Below are positions 1-7,202 of a stretch of 33,892 bases of DNA, piece after piece. The notes below the pieces were generated by a model. That model saw only the letters and a program-made list of their open reading frames with translations, had not been told where the DNA came from and did no database searches. How positions within the stretch are numbered: the first letter of the stretch is position 1; every line of letters starts with the position of its first letter. Origin of the DNA: Streptomyces sp. MS191 (GTDB taxonomy: Bacteria; Actinomycetota; Actinomycetes; Streptomycetales; Streptomycetaceae); assembly GCF_008042125.1 (NCBI RefSeq), contig NZ_RDBI01000065.1, forward strand, positions 79,335 to 113,226, given 5' to 3'. Made by a program: the position numbers and the translations under genes.

Positions 1-409
1 CGAGCTCGCGGGGGGTGCGTTCGGTGACCCGGAAGCCGCGGTTCGGCACGACCTCGACGGCGCCCTCGGTCGCGAGCTGCTGCATGGCCTCGCGCACGGG
101 GGTCGCGGAGACGCCGAACCGTTCGGCGAGGGCGGGGGCGGAGTAGACCTCGCCGGGGACCAGTTCGCCCCCGACGAGGGCGGTGCGCAGGGCCTGCAGG
201 ATCTGGCCGCGGACGGAGTGGCGCTGGACCGGGCGCGGGAGGCGGGGTGCGGGCGGCTCGCCGTGGGTGTGCTCGCCGCGGGCGGCGCCCGAGGGCTCGG
301 GGCGGGGTGCGGCGCCGCTCCCGCGCGCCTGTGCGGGGACGCGCGCGGCACCGTCGTACGGCGGGTACGGCTCCTCCGCCGCCCGCTCGCGCGCTCTGCC
401 CTGCTCCAC
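1..409 (-). CDS. GntR-family transcriptional regulator, N-terminal part (runs off the left edge)
   Basis: The minus-strand frame is open from the window edge to a GTG at 407-409. An AGGAGG lies six bases upstream of that GTG, which decides the start over an in-frame ATG at 470-472 that has no ribosome-binding site. The first ~60 residues are low-complexity (Pro, Ala, Arg, Glu). They are followed by a GntR winged helix: VRGQILQALRTALVGGEL, then ALAERFGVSATPVREAMQ and the wing GAVEVVPNRGFRVTE. The effector domain lies outside the window, so the subfamily (FadR/FCD is typical of this wHTH) is inferred only. It diverges from the iron-boxed fhuF-like gene across a ~150-bp spacer. The regulated pathway cannot be told from here. 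Confidence 0.9.
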   Translation of the reverse strand, partial: MEQGRARERAAEEPYPPYDGAARVPAQARGSGAAPRPEPSGAARGEHTHGEPPAPRLPRPVQRHSVRGQILQALRTALVGGELVPGEVYSAPALAERFGVSATPVREAMQQLATEGAVEVVPNRGFRVTERTPREL

Positions 410-490
410 CCGGGTCCTCCTGCGGCTTCGTGCCGGGCCCGGCTCGCGATCCCGGGTCCCCCTGTGCACCATAGGCGGACAAGGCTGCAG

Positions 491-518
491 TTCAAACATC
501 GCACGCGTCGGGTAAGGT
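491..518 (+). promoter_or_regulatory. Candidate promoter of the fhuF-like gene
   Basis: TTCAAA at 491-496 and TAAGGT at 513-518 are separated by 16 bases and resemble -35 and -10 hexamers. The -10 lies inside the iron box, which would explain repression by metal-loaded DmdR. The hexamers are degenerate, so this is an inference from position. Confidence 0.4.
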
Positions 519-531
519 AAGGCTTACCTGC
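513..531 (+). promoter_or_regulatory. Iron box (DmdR/DtxR-type operator) upstream of the fhuF-like gene
   Basis: The 19-mer TAAGGTAAGGCTTACCTGC contains the palindrome AGGTAAGGCTTACCT and matches the actinomycete iron-box consensus TTAGGTTAGGCTCACCTAA at about 14 of 19 positions. It lies 26 bases before the ATG at 558. In Streptomyces, Fe-loaded DmdR1 binds such sites and represses siderophore genes. A second site lies at 24307-24325 before a siderophore importer. Confidence 0.8.
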
Positions 532-557
532 TAACGATCGCGATTCGGTGGTCCCGT

Positions 558-1415
558 ATGGCCGTCCCCGCTCTGCTGCCCGCTCCCCTCACCTCGCCTG
601 TCGCGGCCTCCTACGCCCGCCTCGGCGAGGTGTTCCCCGGCCTGCGGATAGACGAGCACGACGGGGACGAACGGATGCCCCGCGGCGGCGGCTGGGTCGG
701 CGCCGACGAGCTCGGCGCGGGGGGTGCCGCCCTCGACGCCTTTCTGGCCTGGGACGACGCCCAGGTGATCCGTGACTACGGCACGCGGGCCCGACCGGAC
801 GTCGTCGCGAGCTTCGGCCTCCACCGCTACGCCTGGCCCGCCTGCCTCCTGGTCACCGTCCCCTGGTTCCTGCACCGCCGGGTGCCGCGCCTGCCCGCCC
901 GCAACGTGGCCTTCCAGCGCGCGCTCGGGCGGCTGGCCGTGCGCGTCGAGGAGTTCGCCTGCCTGCCCGGCGACCCCGCGGCCGCCCTGCCGGGGGCCCG
1001 GGTCGTGCCGGACGAGGAGGCGCTGCGCGCCGAGGTGCGCGCCTCGCTCGCCGAGCACTTCGAGGAGATCCTGGCCGGCTTCGGCTCCCGGATGCGCCGT
1101 GGACGGCGGGCGCTGTGGGGCATGGCCACGGACGAGATCGTGGAGGGGCTCTGGTACATCGCGACCCTGCTCGGCGAGGAGCCGCGCGGGATGGCGGAGC
1201 TGGAGCTGCTCATGCCGGGCACGGCCAAGCCGTACGCCGGGGCGGCGGGCTTCCGCGAGCTGCCGGGCTCCGGTGCCGCCGGGGAGGAGCCGCGGGCGAC
1301 CCGGGACCGGGCCACGTGCTGCTTCTTCTACACGCTGCGCCCCGAGGACACCTGTCTGACGTGTCCGCGCACCTGTGACGAGGAGCGGGTCCGGCGGCTC
1401 GCCGCGACCGCCTGA
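558..1415 (+). CDS. FhuF-like [2Fe-2S] ferric-siderophore reductase
   Basis: This 285-residue protein ends in the FhuF C-terminal cluster motif: C254-C255, ten residues, C266, two residues, C269 (RATCCFFYTLRPEDTCLTCP). In FhuF of E. coli these four cysteines hold an unusual [2Fe-2S] cluster, and the protein reduces ferric iron in cytoplasmic hydroxamate siderophores so that iron is released. A fifth cysteine, C273, follows. The N-terminal two-thirds resembles the IucA/IucC C-terminal/FhuF fold and has no signal peptide, consistent with a cytosolic enzyme. The start ATG at 558 has only a weak ribosome-binding site (GGTGG). The upstream iron box implies induction in iron starvation. A strong terminator follows five bases after the stop, so it is monocistronic. 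Siderophore specificity is not visible. Confidence 0.88.
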   Translation: MAVPALLPAPLTSPVAASYARLGEVFPGLRIDEHDGDERMPRGGGWVGADELGAGGAALDAFLAWDDAQVIRDYGTRARPDVVASFGLHRYAWPACLLVTVPWFLHRRVPRLPARNVAFQRALGRLAVRVEEFACLPGDPAAALPGARVVPDEEALRAEVRASLAEHFEEILAGFGSRMRRGRRALWGMATDEIVEGLWYIATLLGEEPRGMAELELLMPGTAKPYAGAAGFRELPGSGAAGEEPRATRDRATCCFFYTLRPEDTCLTCPRTCDEERVRRLAATA

Positions 1416-1419
1416 CGGT

Positions 1420-1443
1420 CAAGCCACCCCGAAGGGTGGCTTG
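1420..1443 (+). terminator. Rho-independent-type terminator after the fhuF-like gene
   Basis: CAAGCCACCC (1420-1429) and GGGTGGCTTG (1434-1443) form a perfect 10-bp stem around the tetraloop CGAA. It starts five bases after the TGA. There is no T-tract, as is common in Streptomyces. Confidence 0.85.
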
Positions 1444-1611
1444 AAATCGAACGCAACTCCCTTCACCCGGCCGCCCGTTCGACCAGATCACACCTATTCG
1501 CATGCCGTGCGGCCCCGATGGCGTGCTCTTGCCGTGAAACCCCCTGTGCGCCCTGCGAGGTCGGCCAGTATGGGCCGCCGAAACGCCCTACTGCGATGCA
1601 AGGGACACCGC

Positions 1612-2670
1612 ATGAGACTGACCGACATATCGCTGGACTGGCTGCTTCCGGGTGGCGTGATGGTGGCCGGGGTCCTGACGGCGGTGGCGGTGCTCGCGCG
1701 CGGCAAGCGCGCCGGTGACCAGGCCGCGGCCGAGGACTCCTGGGAACGCAGCGAGGAGCGCCGCAGACGCAAGGAAGCCGTCTACGGAACCGCCTCCTAC
1801 GTCCTCCTGTTCTGCTGTGCCGCGGTCGCCGCGGCCCTCTCCTTCCACGGACTCGTCGGCTTCGGCCGGCAGAACCTCAACCTCAGCGGGGGCTGGGAGT
1901 ACCTCGTCCCCTTCGGGCTCGACGGCGCCGCCATGTTCTGCTCGGTGCTCGCGGTCCGCGAGGCCAGCCACGGTGACGCGGCGCTCGGCTCGCGCCTGCT
2001 GGTGTGGACCTTCGCCGGCGCGGCCGCCTGGTTCAACTGGGTCCACGCCCCCCGCGGTCTGGGACACGCGGGAGCCCCGCAGTTCTTCGCGGGCATGTCG
2101 CTGTCGGCGGCGGTCCTCTTCGACCGGGCCCTCAAGCAGACCCGCCGAGCGGCGCTGCGCGAGCAGGGCCTGGTGCCCCGCCCGCTGCCGCAGATCCGGA
2201 TCGTGCGGTGGCTGCGCGCACCCCGGGAGACGTTCGCCGCGTGGTCGCTCATGCTCCTGGAGAACGTGCGGACCCTGGACGAGGCGGTCGACGAGGTGCG
2301 CGAGGACCGGCGCGAGAGGCAGCAGAACCGCCTGCGCAGGCGCGATCAGGAGAAGCTCGACCGGGCGCGGCTCAAGGCGATCAGCCGGCAGCACCGGGCC
2401 TTCGGGCTCGGCCGCGGCGGCGGTCGTCAGGTGGAGGTGGCCGCTCTGGGCTCCGGTACCGGTTCCGCGACGTCCGCAGGGACGGCCGTCGCGGAGCCCG
2501 CCATAGCGGATCCCGGACAGTTGCCGCTTCGACCCCGGCCCTCCCTCGCGGCCGTGAAGGGCGCTGAGTCCCGGACGGTGGATCTCACCGCCGAGGACGA
2601 CACCCAGGCGCTGCCCCGACTGGACTCCCTGGAGCGCAAGCTCAAGGACCTGGAGCAGCAGTTCGGCTGA
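1612..2670 (+). CDS. DUF2637 (SpdB2-like) membrane protein
   Basis: This 352-residue protein starts at ATG 1612, with AAGGGA nine bases upstream. An upstream extension of the same frame is rejected because it lacks membrane-protein composition and a ribosome-binding site. Hydrophobic helices lie near residues 11-30, 60-80, 98-115, 128-147 and 155-172. The block FGLDGAAMFCSVLAVREAS followed by AAAWFNWVHA is the DUF2637 signature. A basic, helical cytoplasmic region (about 175-265) and an acidic C-terminal coiled coil (LDSLERKLKDLEQQ) follow. DUF2637 proteins are related to the plasmid spread protein SpdB2 but are also chromosomal in most Streptomyces. No tra, rep or integrase gene is adjacent, so a chromosomal role is more likely; it is not known. 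Confidence 0.88.
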   Translation: MRLTDISLDWLLPGGVMVAGVLTAVAVLARGKRAGDQAAAEDSWERSEERRRRKEAVYGTASYVLLFCCAAVAAALSFHGLVGFGRQNLNLSGGWEYLVPFGLDGAAMFCSVLAVREASHGDAALGSRLLVWTFAGAAAWFNWVHAPRGLGHAGAPQFFAGMSLSAAVLFDRALKQTRRAALREQGLVPRPLPQIRIVRWLRAPRETFAAWSLMLLENVRTLDEAVDEVREDRRERQQNRLRRRDQEKLDRARLKAISRQHRAFGLGRGGGRQVEVAALGSGTGSATSAGTAVAEPAIADPGQLPLRPRPSLAAVKGAESRTVDLTAEDDTQALPRLDSLERKLKDLEQQFG

Positions 2671-2695
2671 GGCTCACCCTTCGCGTACCGCCCCC

Positions 2696-2732
2696 GACGG
2701 TGGGGCCGCCCGGTTCAGGCGGCCCCACCGTC
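2696..2732. terminator. Bidirectional terminator between the DUF2637 gene and the ATPase gene
   Basis: GACGGTGGGGCCGCC (2696-2710) and its exact reverse complement (2718-2732) make a 15-bp perfect stem with a 7-nt loop. The stop codon of the minus-strand ATPase gene (2715-2717) lies in the loop, so one arm is coding sequence. It sits between two convergent genes. Confidence 0.85.
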
Positions 2733-3128
2733 CAGTTCGAACCACACCACCTTGCCCACGCCGTGGTCCTCCACCCCCCAGGAGTCGGCCAGCGCCTGGA
2801 CCAGGACGAGCCCCCTGCCGTGCGTACCGTCGTCGGCGATCGGTACGTGCGGTCCGGGAAGCCCGGCCAGTCCGGAGACGTAGTCCCGGACCTCGACCCT
2901 GAGTCCGTCGGGGACCACGGTCGCGGTCACCACCGCGCCCTGCTCCGTGTGGATCAGCGCGTTGGTCACCAGCTCGCTGGTCAGCAGTTCCGCCACGTCG
3001 GAGGCGCCTGGGCCGCCCCATTTCCGCAGCATCGCGCGCAAGGCGTGTCTGACCTCCGGCACCGCCGTGAGATCCGCACCTCCCAGCTTCTTCAGCAGTT
3101 GAGTCGGCTGTCCCGCCTCCCCGGCCAT
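2715..3128 (-). CDS. RsbW/SpoIIAB-like ATP-binding protein (HATPase_c)
   Basis: The start is ATG at 3128, behind GGGTGGGGG; an in-frame GTG at 3143 is a weaker alternative. The product has about 137 residues. It shows the GHKL ATPase boxes: N-box ELLTSELVTNALIHT, G1 region VEVRDYVSG, and G2 region GTHGRGLVLVQALADSWG. This single-domain family is the abundant Streptomyces group related to anti-sigma serine kinases, which bind sigma factors or phosphorylate STAS anti-anti-sigma partners. No sigma factor, STAS protein or PP2C phosphatase gene is adjacent, so the partner is unknown. Whether it has kinase activity cannot be told from sequence. Confidence 0.88.
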   Translation of the reverse strand: MAGEAGQPTQLLKKLGGADLTAVPEVRHALRAMLRKWGGPGASDVAELLTSELVTNALIHTEQGAVVTATVVPDGLRVEVRDYVSGLAGLPGPHVPIADDGTHGRGLVLVQALADSWGVEDHGVGKVVWFELDGGAA

Positions 3129-3296
3129 AACCCCCACCCACACGTCGGTACCACTTCACGGACTCCCTGCCTCGAACAGGCTCACGGGGATGCATGCCCC
3201 GCAGGCCCGCCCGCATTCATGCCGGACCGGCACCGAACGGACGTGTCGGGGCATCTCCGGTCCGCGCGCCGGGCGAAGGGGGCGCGTTGCGCCGGC

Positions 3297-5213
3297 TCAG
3301 GGGCAGCTGTTGCGGTAGTCGCCCGAGTCGGTGGAGCAGGTGTCGAAGCCGAGCCCGCCGTACGCGGCGTCGTTGCCGGCGACGCCGTCCCGGGTGTCGA
3401 GGGTGTCGTTGCCCGCGTCCCCGTTGAGCCGGTCGTTGCCGCTCTGCCCGTAGAGCCGGTCGGCGCCGTTGCCGCCGTCGACCCAGTCGTTGCCCGCACC
3501 GCCGTGGACGGTGTCGTTCCCGCCACCGCCGTTCACGGTGTCGTTGCCGCTCAGCGCGCAGATCACGTCGTTGCCGAAGGTGCCGTTGAGGGTCTCGGTG
3601 GCGCTCGTTCCGATGATCGTGCAGCCGCGGGCGTTGTTGACGGTCGTGGCCGCCTTGGCGTTGTTGTTGGCGGGCGCCGGGTCGGCCTCGACCGCCGCCG
3701 TCGCCACCCAGTCGGTCAGGGTGCCGGTGGCCCGCGGTTCGGCCACCACCGTGACGGTGGCGGACGCGCCCGCCGCGAGGTCGCCCAGGCGGCAGTTCAT
3801 CGTGGTCGGGTTCACCGTGCACGGGCCGCCCTGGCTGGGCGCGGCCGAGAGCAGCGTGCCGGAGCCGCCGGTCAGGGTGTCGGAGATCGAGACGGCGGTC
3901 GCGGTCACCGCGCTGTTGTTGGTGACCCGGATCGTGTACGTGGCCTGGTCCCCGATGCTGACGGTGGCGGGACCGGTCTTGGTGACGGACATGTCCACGC
4001 TGGGCGGCGGGGGCGTCCCGCTGATCTGGTAGCGGGCCACCGCGTGGCTGTCGCTGCCGTTGCCGGCCACGACGATCTTGCCGTCGGGCTGGAGGGCGAC
4101 CGCGCGGCCGTCGTCGAAGTTGCCCTCGAAGTCGGTGGTCACCTTGCCGTCGCCGCTGAAACCGGTGTCGAGGGAGCCGTCGGTGTTGTAGCGGGCGAGC
4201 GCGAAGTCGGAGTTGGCCGCTCCGGCGACCACGATCCTGCCGTCCGTCTGCACCGCCATGTCGCGTCCGGCCGCGCCGGTGCCGCCGAAGGAGGTGGTGA
4301 CCCTGCCGTCGCCGTCGAAGGCGGGGTCGAGGGCGCCGTTCTCGTCGTACCGGGCCACCGCGAACTGCGAGCCGAGGCCGTCTCCGCTCGACCCGGCGGC
4401 GACGATCTTCCCGCCGGGGTGGAGCGCCACGCTCTCGGCCGAGGTGCCGAACGCGGTGGCCACCTTGCCCTCGTCGCCGAAGGTCACGTCGGCCAGGCCG
4501 GTCTCCTGGTAGAGCCGTACGAGTCCGAAGCCCGCGGGGCTGGAGCCGGCGGCGATGAGCAGTCCGCCGGGATACACCGTCAGGTCCTGGACGGAGGAGC
4601 CCCCGCCGGCGAAGGGGAAGACGGACTTGCCGGAGTTGTCCTCGCCGAAGACGTCCAGGGCACCGGAGGCGGTGAAGGCCGCGACCATGGCGTCGCCGCC
4701 GTAGGTGCCGCCGACGAGGATCCGGCCGTCGGTTCCCGAGGTCACGGCGTTGCCCACGGTGGAGACGCTTCCGCCGAGCGCGGTGACGACCTTCCCGTCG
4801 CCGTCGAAGGCCGTGTCCAGGGAGCCGTCCGGGAGGTAGCGGGCCACCGCGAGCTGGGCCCTGCTGCCGTCGGGGGTGTCACTGCGGCCGACCGCGACGA
4901 TCTTGCCGGCCTGCAGGGTGAGGGCCCGGGCCTCGTCGTTGGTGGAGGCGCCGAAGTCGGTGACGACGATGCCGTCGCCGCCGCCGAAAGTGGTGTCGAG
5001 GCTGCCGTCGGCGTTGTAGCGCACCAGCAGGAAGTCGTTGGGCCCGTCGAAGTCGAAGCCGTTGCCGAGGGTGAGGATCTTGCCGTCCGGCTGGACGACG
5101 ACGTCCTGGCTGTCCTCCACGTTGGCCACGTCGGTGACGACCTTGCCGTCGCCGCTGAAAGCGGGATCGAGGTCGCCGGGAGCGGCGGTCGCCGCTCCCG
5201 GCAGGCCGAGCAC
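3297..5213 (-). CDS. Secreted delta-60 repeat / DUF11 / RTX-like calcium-binding protein (5' end apparently frameshifted)
   Basis: From GTG 5213 the frame encodes 638 residues in three parts. Residues ~13-400 hold about seven beta-propeller-type delta-60 repeats (DPAFSGDGKVVT, DTAFDGDGKVVT, DTGFSGDGKVTT). A DUF11 domain spans ~408-515 (SVTKTGPATVSIGDQATYTI). An RTX-like glycine/aspartate tail spans ~530-620 with repeated GNDxxxGG units, expected to bind Ca2+. The last residues carry two cysteines. The in-frame start gives only half a signal peptide. The same frame upstream encodes RRRAGRLSAASAAGLTLVLG, a full Sec h-region, but has no start codon. An ATG at 5281 with GGAG nine bases upstream is in the neighbouring frame, and one extra G in the run 5264-5268 would join them. 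I infer a secreted or wall-associated protein. No ligand or activity is assigned. Confidence 0.82.
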   Translation of the reverse strand: MLGLPGAATAAPGDLDPAFSGDGKVVTDVANVEDSQDVVVQPDGKILTLGNGFDFDGPNDFLLVRYNADGSLDTTFGGGDGIVVTDFGASTNDEARALTLQAGKIVAVGRSDTPDGSRAQLAVARYLPDGSLDTAFDGDGKVVTALGGSVSTVGNAVTSGTDGRILVGGTYGGDAMVAAFTASGALDVFGEDNSGKSVFPFAGGGSSVQDLTVYPGGLLIAAGSSPAGFGLVRLYQETGLADVTFGDEGKVATAFGTSAESVALHPGGKIVAAGSSGDGLGSQFAVARYDENGALDPAFDGDGRVTTSFGGTGAAGRDMAVQTDGRIVVAGAANSDFALARYNTDGSLDTGFSGDGKVTTDFEGNFDDGRAVALQPDGKIVVAGNGSDSHAVARYQISGTPPPPSVDMSVTKTGPATVSIGDQATYTIRVTNNSAVTATAVSISDTLTGGSGTLLSAAPSQGGPCTVNPTTMNCRLGDLAAGASATVTVVAEPRATGTLTDWVATAAVEADPAPANNNAKAATTVNNARGCTIIGTSATETLNGTFGNDVICALSGNDTVNGGGGNDTVHGGAGNDWVDGGNGADRLYGQSGNDRLNGDAGNDTLDTRDGVAGNDAAYGGLGFDTCSTDSGDYRNSCP

Positions 5214-5432
5214 GAGGGTCAGGCCGGCGGCGCTCGCCGCAGAGAGGCGCCCGGCGCGGCGCCGGGGGAATGCAGGGACATGAGGGATCGCTCCGTCGGT
5301 AGGAACCTGGGAGCCCTCAGCTTTCTGGGACGCCTGTGCCGCCCTGGTCAGCGGCGGGTCGCGCTGCGCCCACTGGACGCCGGGGTTCCACTCTCCGGAG
5401 TGACGGTTCGCGCAGGCGAGCGAATCCCGCCG

Positions 5433-7175
5433 TCACGGCCTGGGCAGGTTGCGGAGGTTGGACCGGGCCATCTGGAGCATGCGGCCCACTCCCCCGTCGA
5501 GCACGATCTTGCTGGCGGAGAGGGCGAAACCGGTCACCATCTCGGCGCTGATCCTGGGCGGGATCGACAGCGCGTTGGGATCGGTGACCACGTCGACCAG
5601 GGCCGGACCCTTGTGCTTGAACGCGTCCTTCAGCGCGCCCGCGAGCTGCTTCGGCTTCTCGACCCGGACGCCGTACGCCCCGGCCGCGCGGGCGATGGCG
5701 GCGAAGTCGGGGTTGCGGTTGGTCGTCCCGTACGAGGGGAGTCCGGCCACCAGCATCTCCAACTCGACCATGCTGAGCGCGGAGTTGTCGAAGAGCACGA
5801 TCTTCACCGGGAGGTCGTACTGGACCAGGGTGAGGAAGTCGCCCATCAGCATGGAGAATCCACCGTCGCCGGACATCGAGACGACCTGCCGCCCCCGGTC
5901 CGTGAACTGCGCTCCGATCGCCTGCGGGAGGGCGTTGGCCATCGAGCCGTGGGAGAAGGAACCGAGGATGCGACGACGGCCGTTGGGCGAGATGTAACGG
6001 GCGGCCCAGACATTGCACATGCCGGTGTCGACGGTGAACACAGCGTCGTCGTCGGCGAGTTCGTCGAGGACCGAAGCGACGTACTCGGGATGGATCGGGA
6101 CGTGCTTCTCGACCTTGCGGGTGTACGCCTTGACCACGCCTTCGAGGGCGTCCGCGTGCTTCTTCAGCATCTTGTCGAGGAAACGGCGGTCCGTCTTGGC
6201 ACGCACCCGGGGCAGGAGGCAGCGCAACGTCTCGCGCACGTCCCCCCAGACGGCCAGGTCGAGCCTGGAGCGCCGGCCGAGGCGCTCGGGCCGCACGTCG
6301 ACCTGGACGATCCGCACGTCGTCGGGCAGGAAGGCGCTGTACGGGAAGTCCGTGCCGAGCAGGATCAGCAGGTCGCACTCGTGGGTGGCCTCGTACGCGG
6401 CGCCGTAGCCGAGCAGTCCGCTCATGCCGACGTCGAAGGGGTTGTCGTACTGGATCCACTCCTTGCCGCGCAGGGCATGGCCCACCGGCGACTTGACGCG
6501 TTCGGCGAACTGCATCACCTCGGCGTGCGCGCCGGCGGTCCCGCTGCCGCAGAACAGCGTCACCCGTTCGGCGTCGTCGATCATCCGGGCCAGGGCCTCG
6601 ATCTCGGCGTCGCTCGGCCGGACGGTGGGCCGGGCGGTGACCAGTGCCGTCTCGACCGTCTTGTCCGGGGCCTGCTCGGAGGCCACGTCGCCGGGCAGCG
6701 CCACGACGCTGACGCCGCTCTGGCCGACGGCGTGCTGGATCGCCGTGTGCAGCAGCCGGGGCATCTGGCGCGGGTTGGAGATCAGCTCGCTGTAGTGGCT
6801 GCACTCGCTGAAGAGGCGGTCGGGGTGGGTCTCCTGGAAGAAGCCCAGACCGATCTCGCTGGACGGGATGTGCGAGGCCAGGGCCAGGACCGGGGCCATC
6901 GAGCGGTGCGCGTCGTACAGGCCGTTGATGAGGTGCAGGTTGCCCGGACCGCAGGACCCCGCGCAGGCCGCGAGCCGACCGGTGATCTGGGCCTCGGCCC
7001 CCGCCGCGAACGCGGCGACCTCCTCGTGGCGGACCTGGATCCAGTCGATGTCGGGGGTGCGGCGGATGGCGTCGACGACGGGGTTCAGGCTGTCGCCGAC
7101 GACTCCGTACAGGCGTCGCACGCCCGCCCGGACGAGGATGTCGACGAACTGTTCAGCGACATTCTGTTTGGCCAT
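5433..7175 (-). CDS. poxB: Thiamine-diphosphate-dependent pyruvate dehydrogenase (quinone) / pyruvate oxidase type
   Basis: This 580-residue protein has the full three-domain ThDP fold. The N-terminal PYR domain has the catalytic glutamate in RHEEVAAFAAGA (E51). A central FAD-type domain (about 185-330) includes FCGSGTAGAHAEV and DLLILLGTDFPYS. The C-terminal PP domain carries the ThDP/Mg motif from GDGGFSMLMGD (about 436) to N464 in LFDNSALSM. The PoxB family decarboxylates pyruvate to acetate and CO2 and passes electrons to membrane quinone. The start is ATG 7175. The nearest downstream gene lies 150-220 bp away, so this is probably its own unit. Acetolactate synthase is less likely: YGVVGDSLNPVVDAIRRT is PoxB-like and no ALS small subunit follows. 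The quinone preference is inferred. Confidence 0.9.
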   Translation of the reverse strand: MAKQNVAEQFVDILVRAGVRRLYGVVGDSLNPVVDAIRRTPDIDWIQVRHEEVAAFAAGAEAQITGRLAACAGSCGPGNLHLINGLYDAHRSMAPVLALASHIPSSEIGLGFFQETHPDRLFSECSHYSELISNPRQMPRLLHTAIQHAVGQSGVSVVALPGDVASEQAPDKTVETALVTARPTVRPSDAEIEALARMIDDAERVTLFCGSGTAGAHAEVMQFAERVKSPVGHALRGKEWIQYDNPFDVGMSGLLGYGAAYEATHECDLLILLGTDFPYSAFLPDDVRIVQVDVRPERLGRRSRLDLAVWGDVRETLRCLLPRVRAKTDRRFLDKMLKKHADALEGVVKAYTRKVEKHVPIHPEYVASVLDELADDDAVFTVDTGMCNVWAARYISPNGRRRILGSFSHGSMANALPQAIGAQFTDRGRQVVSMSGDGGFSMLMGDFLTLVQYDLPVKIVLFDNSALSMVELEMLVAGLPSYGTTNRNPDFAAIARAAGAYGVRVEKPKQLAGALKDAFKHKGPALVDVVTDPNALSIPPRISAEMVTGFALSASKIVLDGGVGRMLQMARSNLRNLPRP

Positions 7176-7202
7176 GGGTCCATCAACCCACGGGCCGCGC
7201 CG

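Noticed and set aside
1612..2670. Evidence for an integrated plasmid or conjugative element, from the SpdB2-like protein
   Set aside because: DUF2637 proteins are chromosomal in most Streptomyces, and no integrase, tra, rep, att site or tRNA is nearby.
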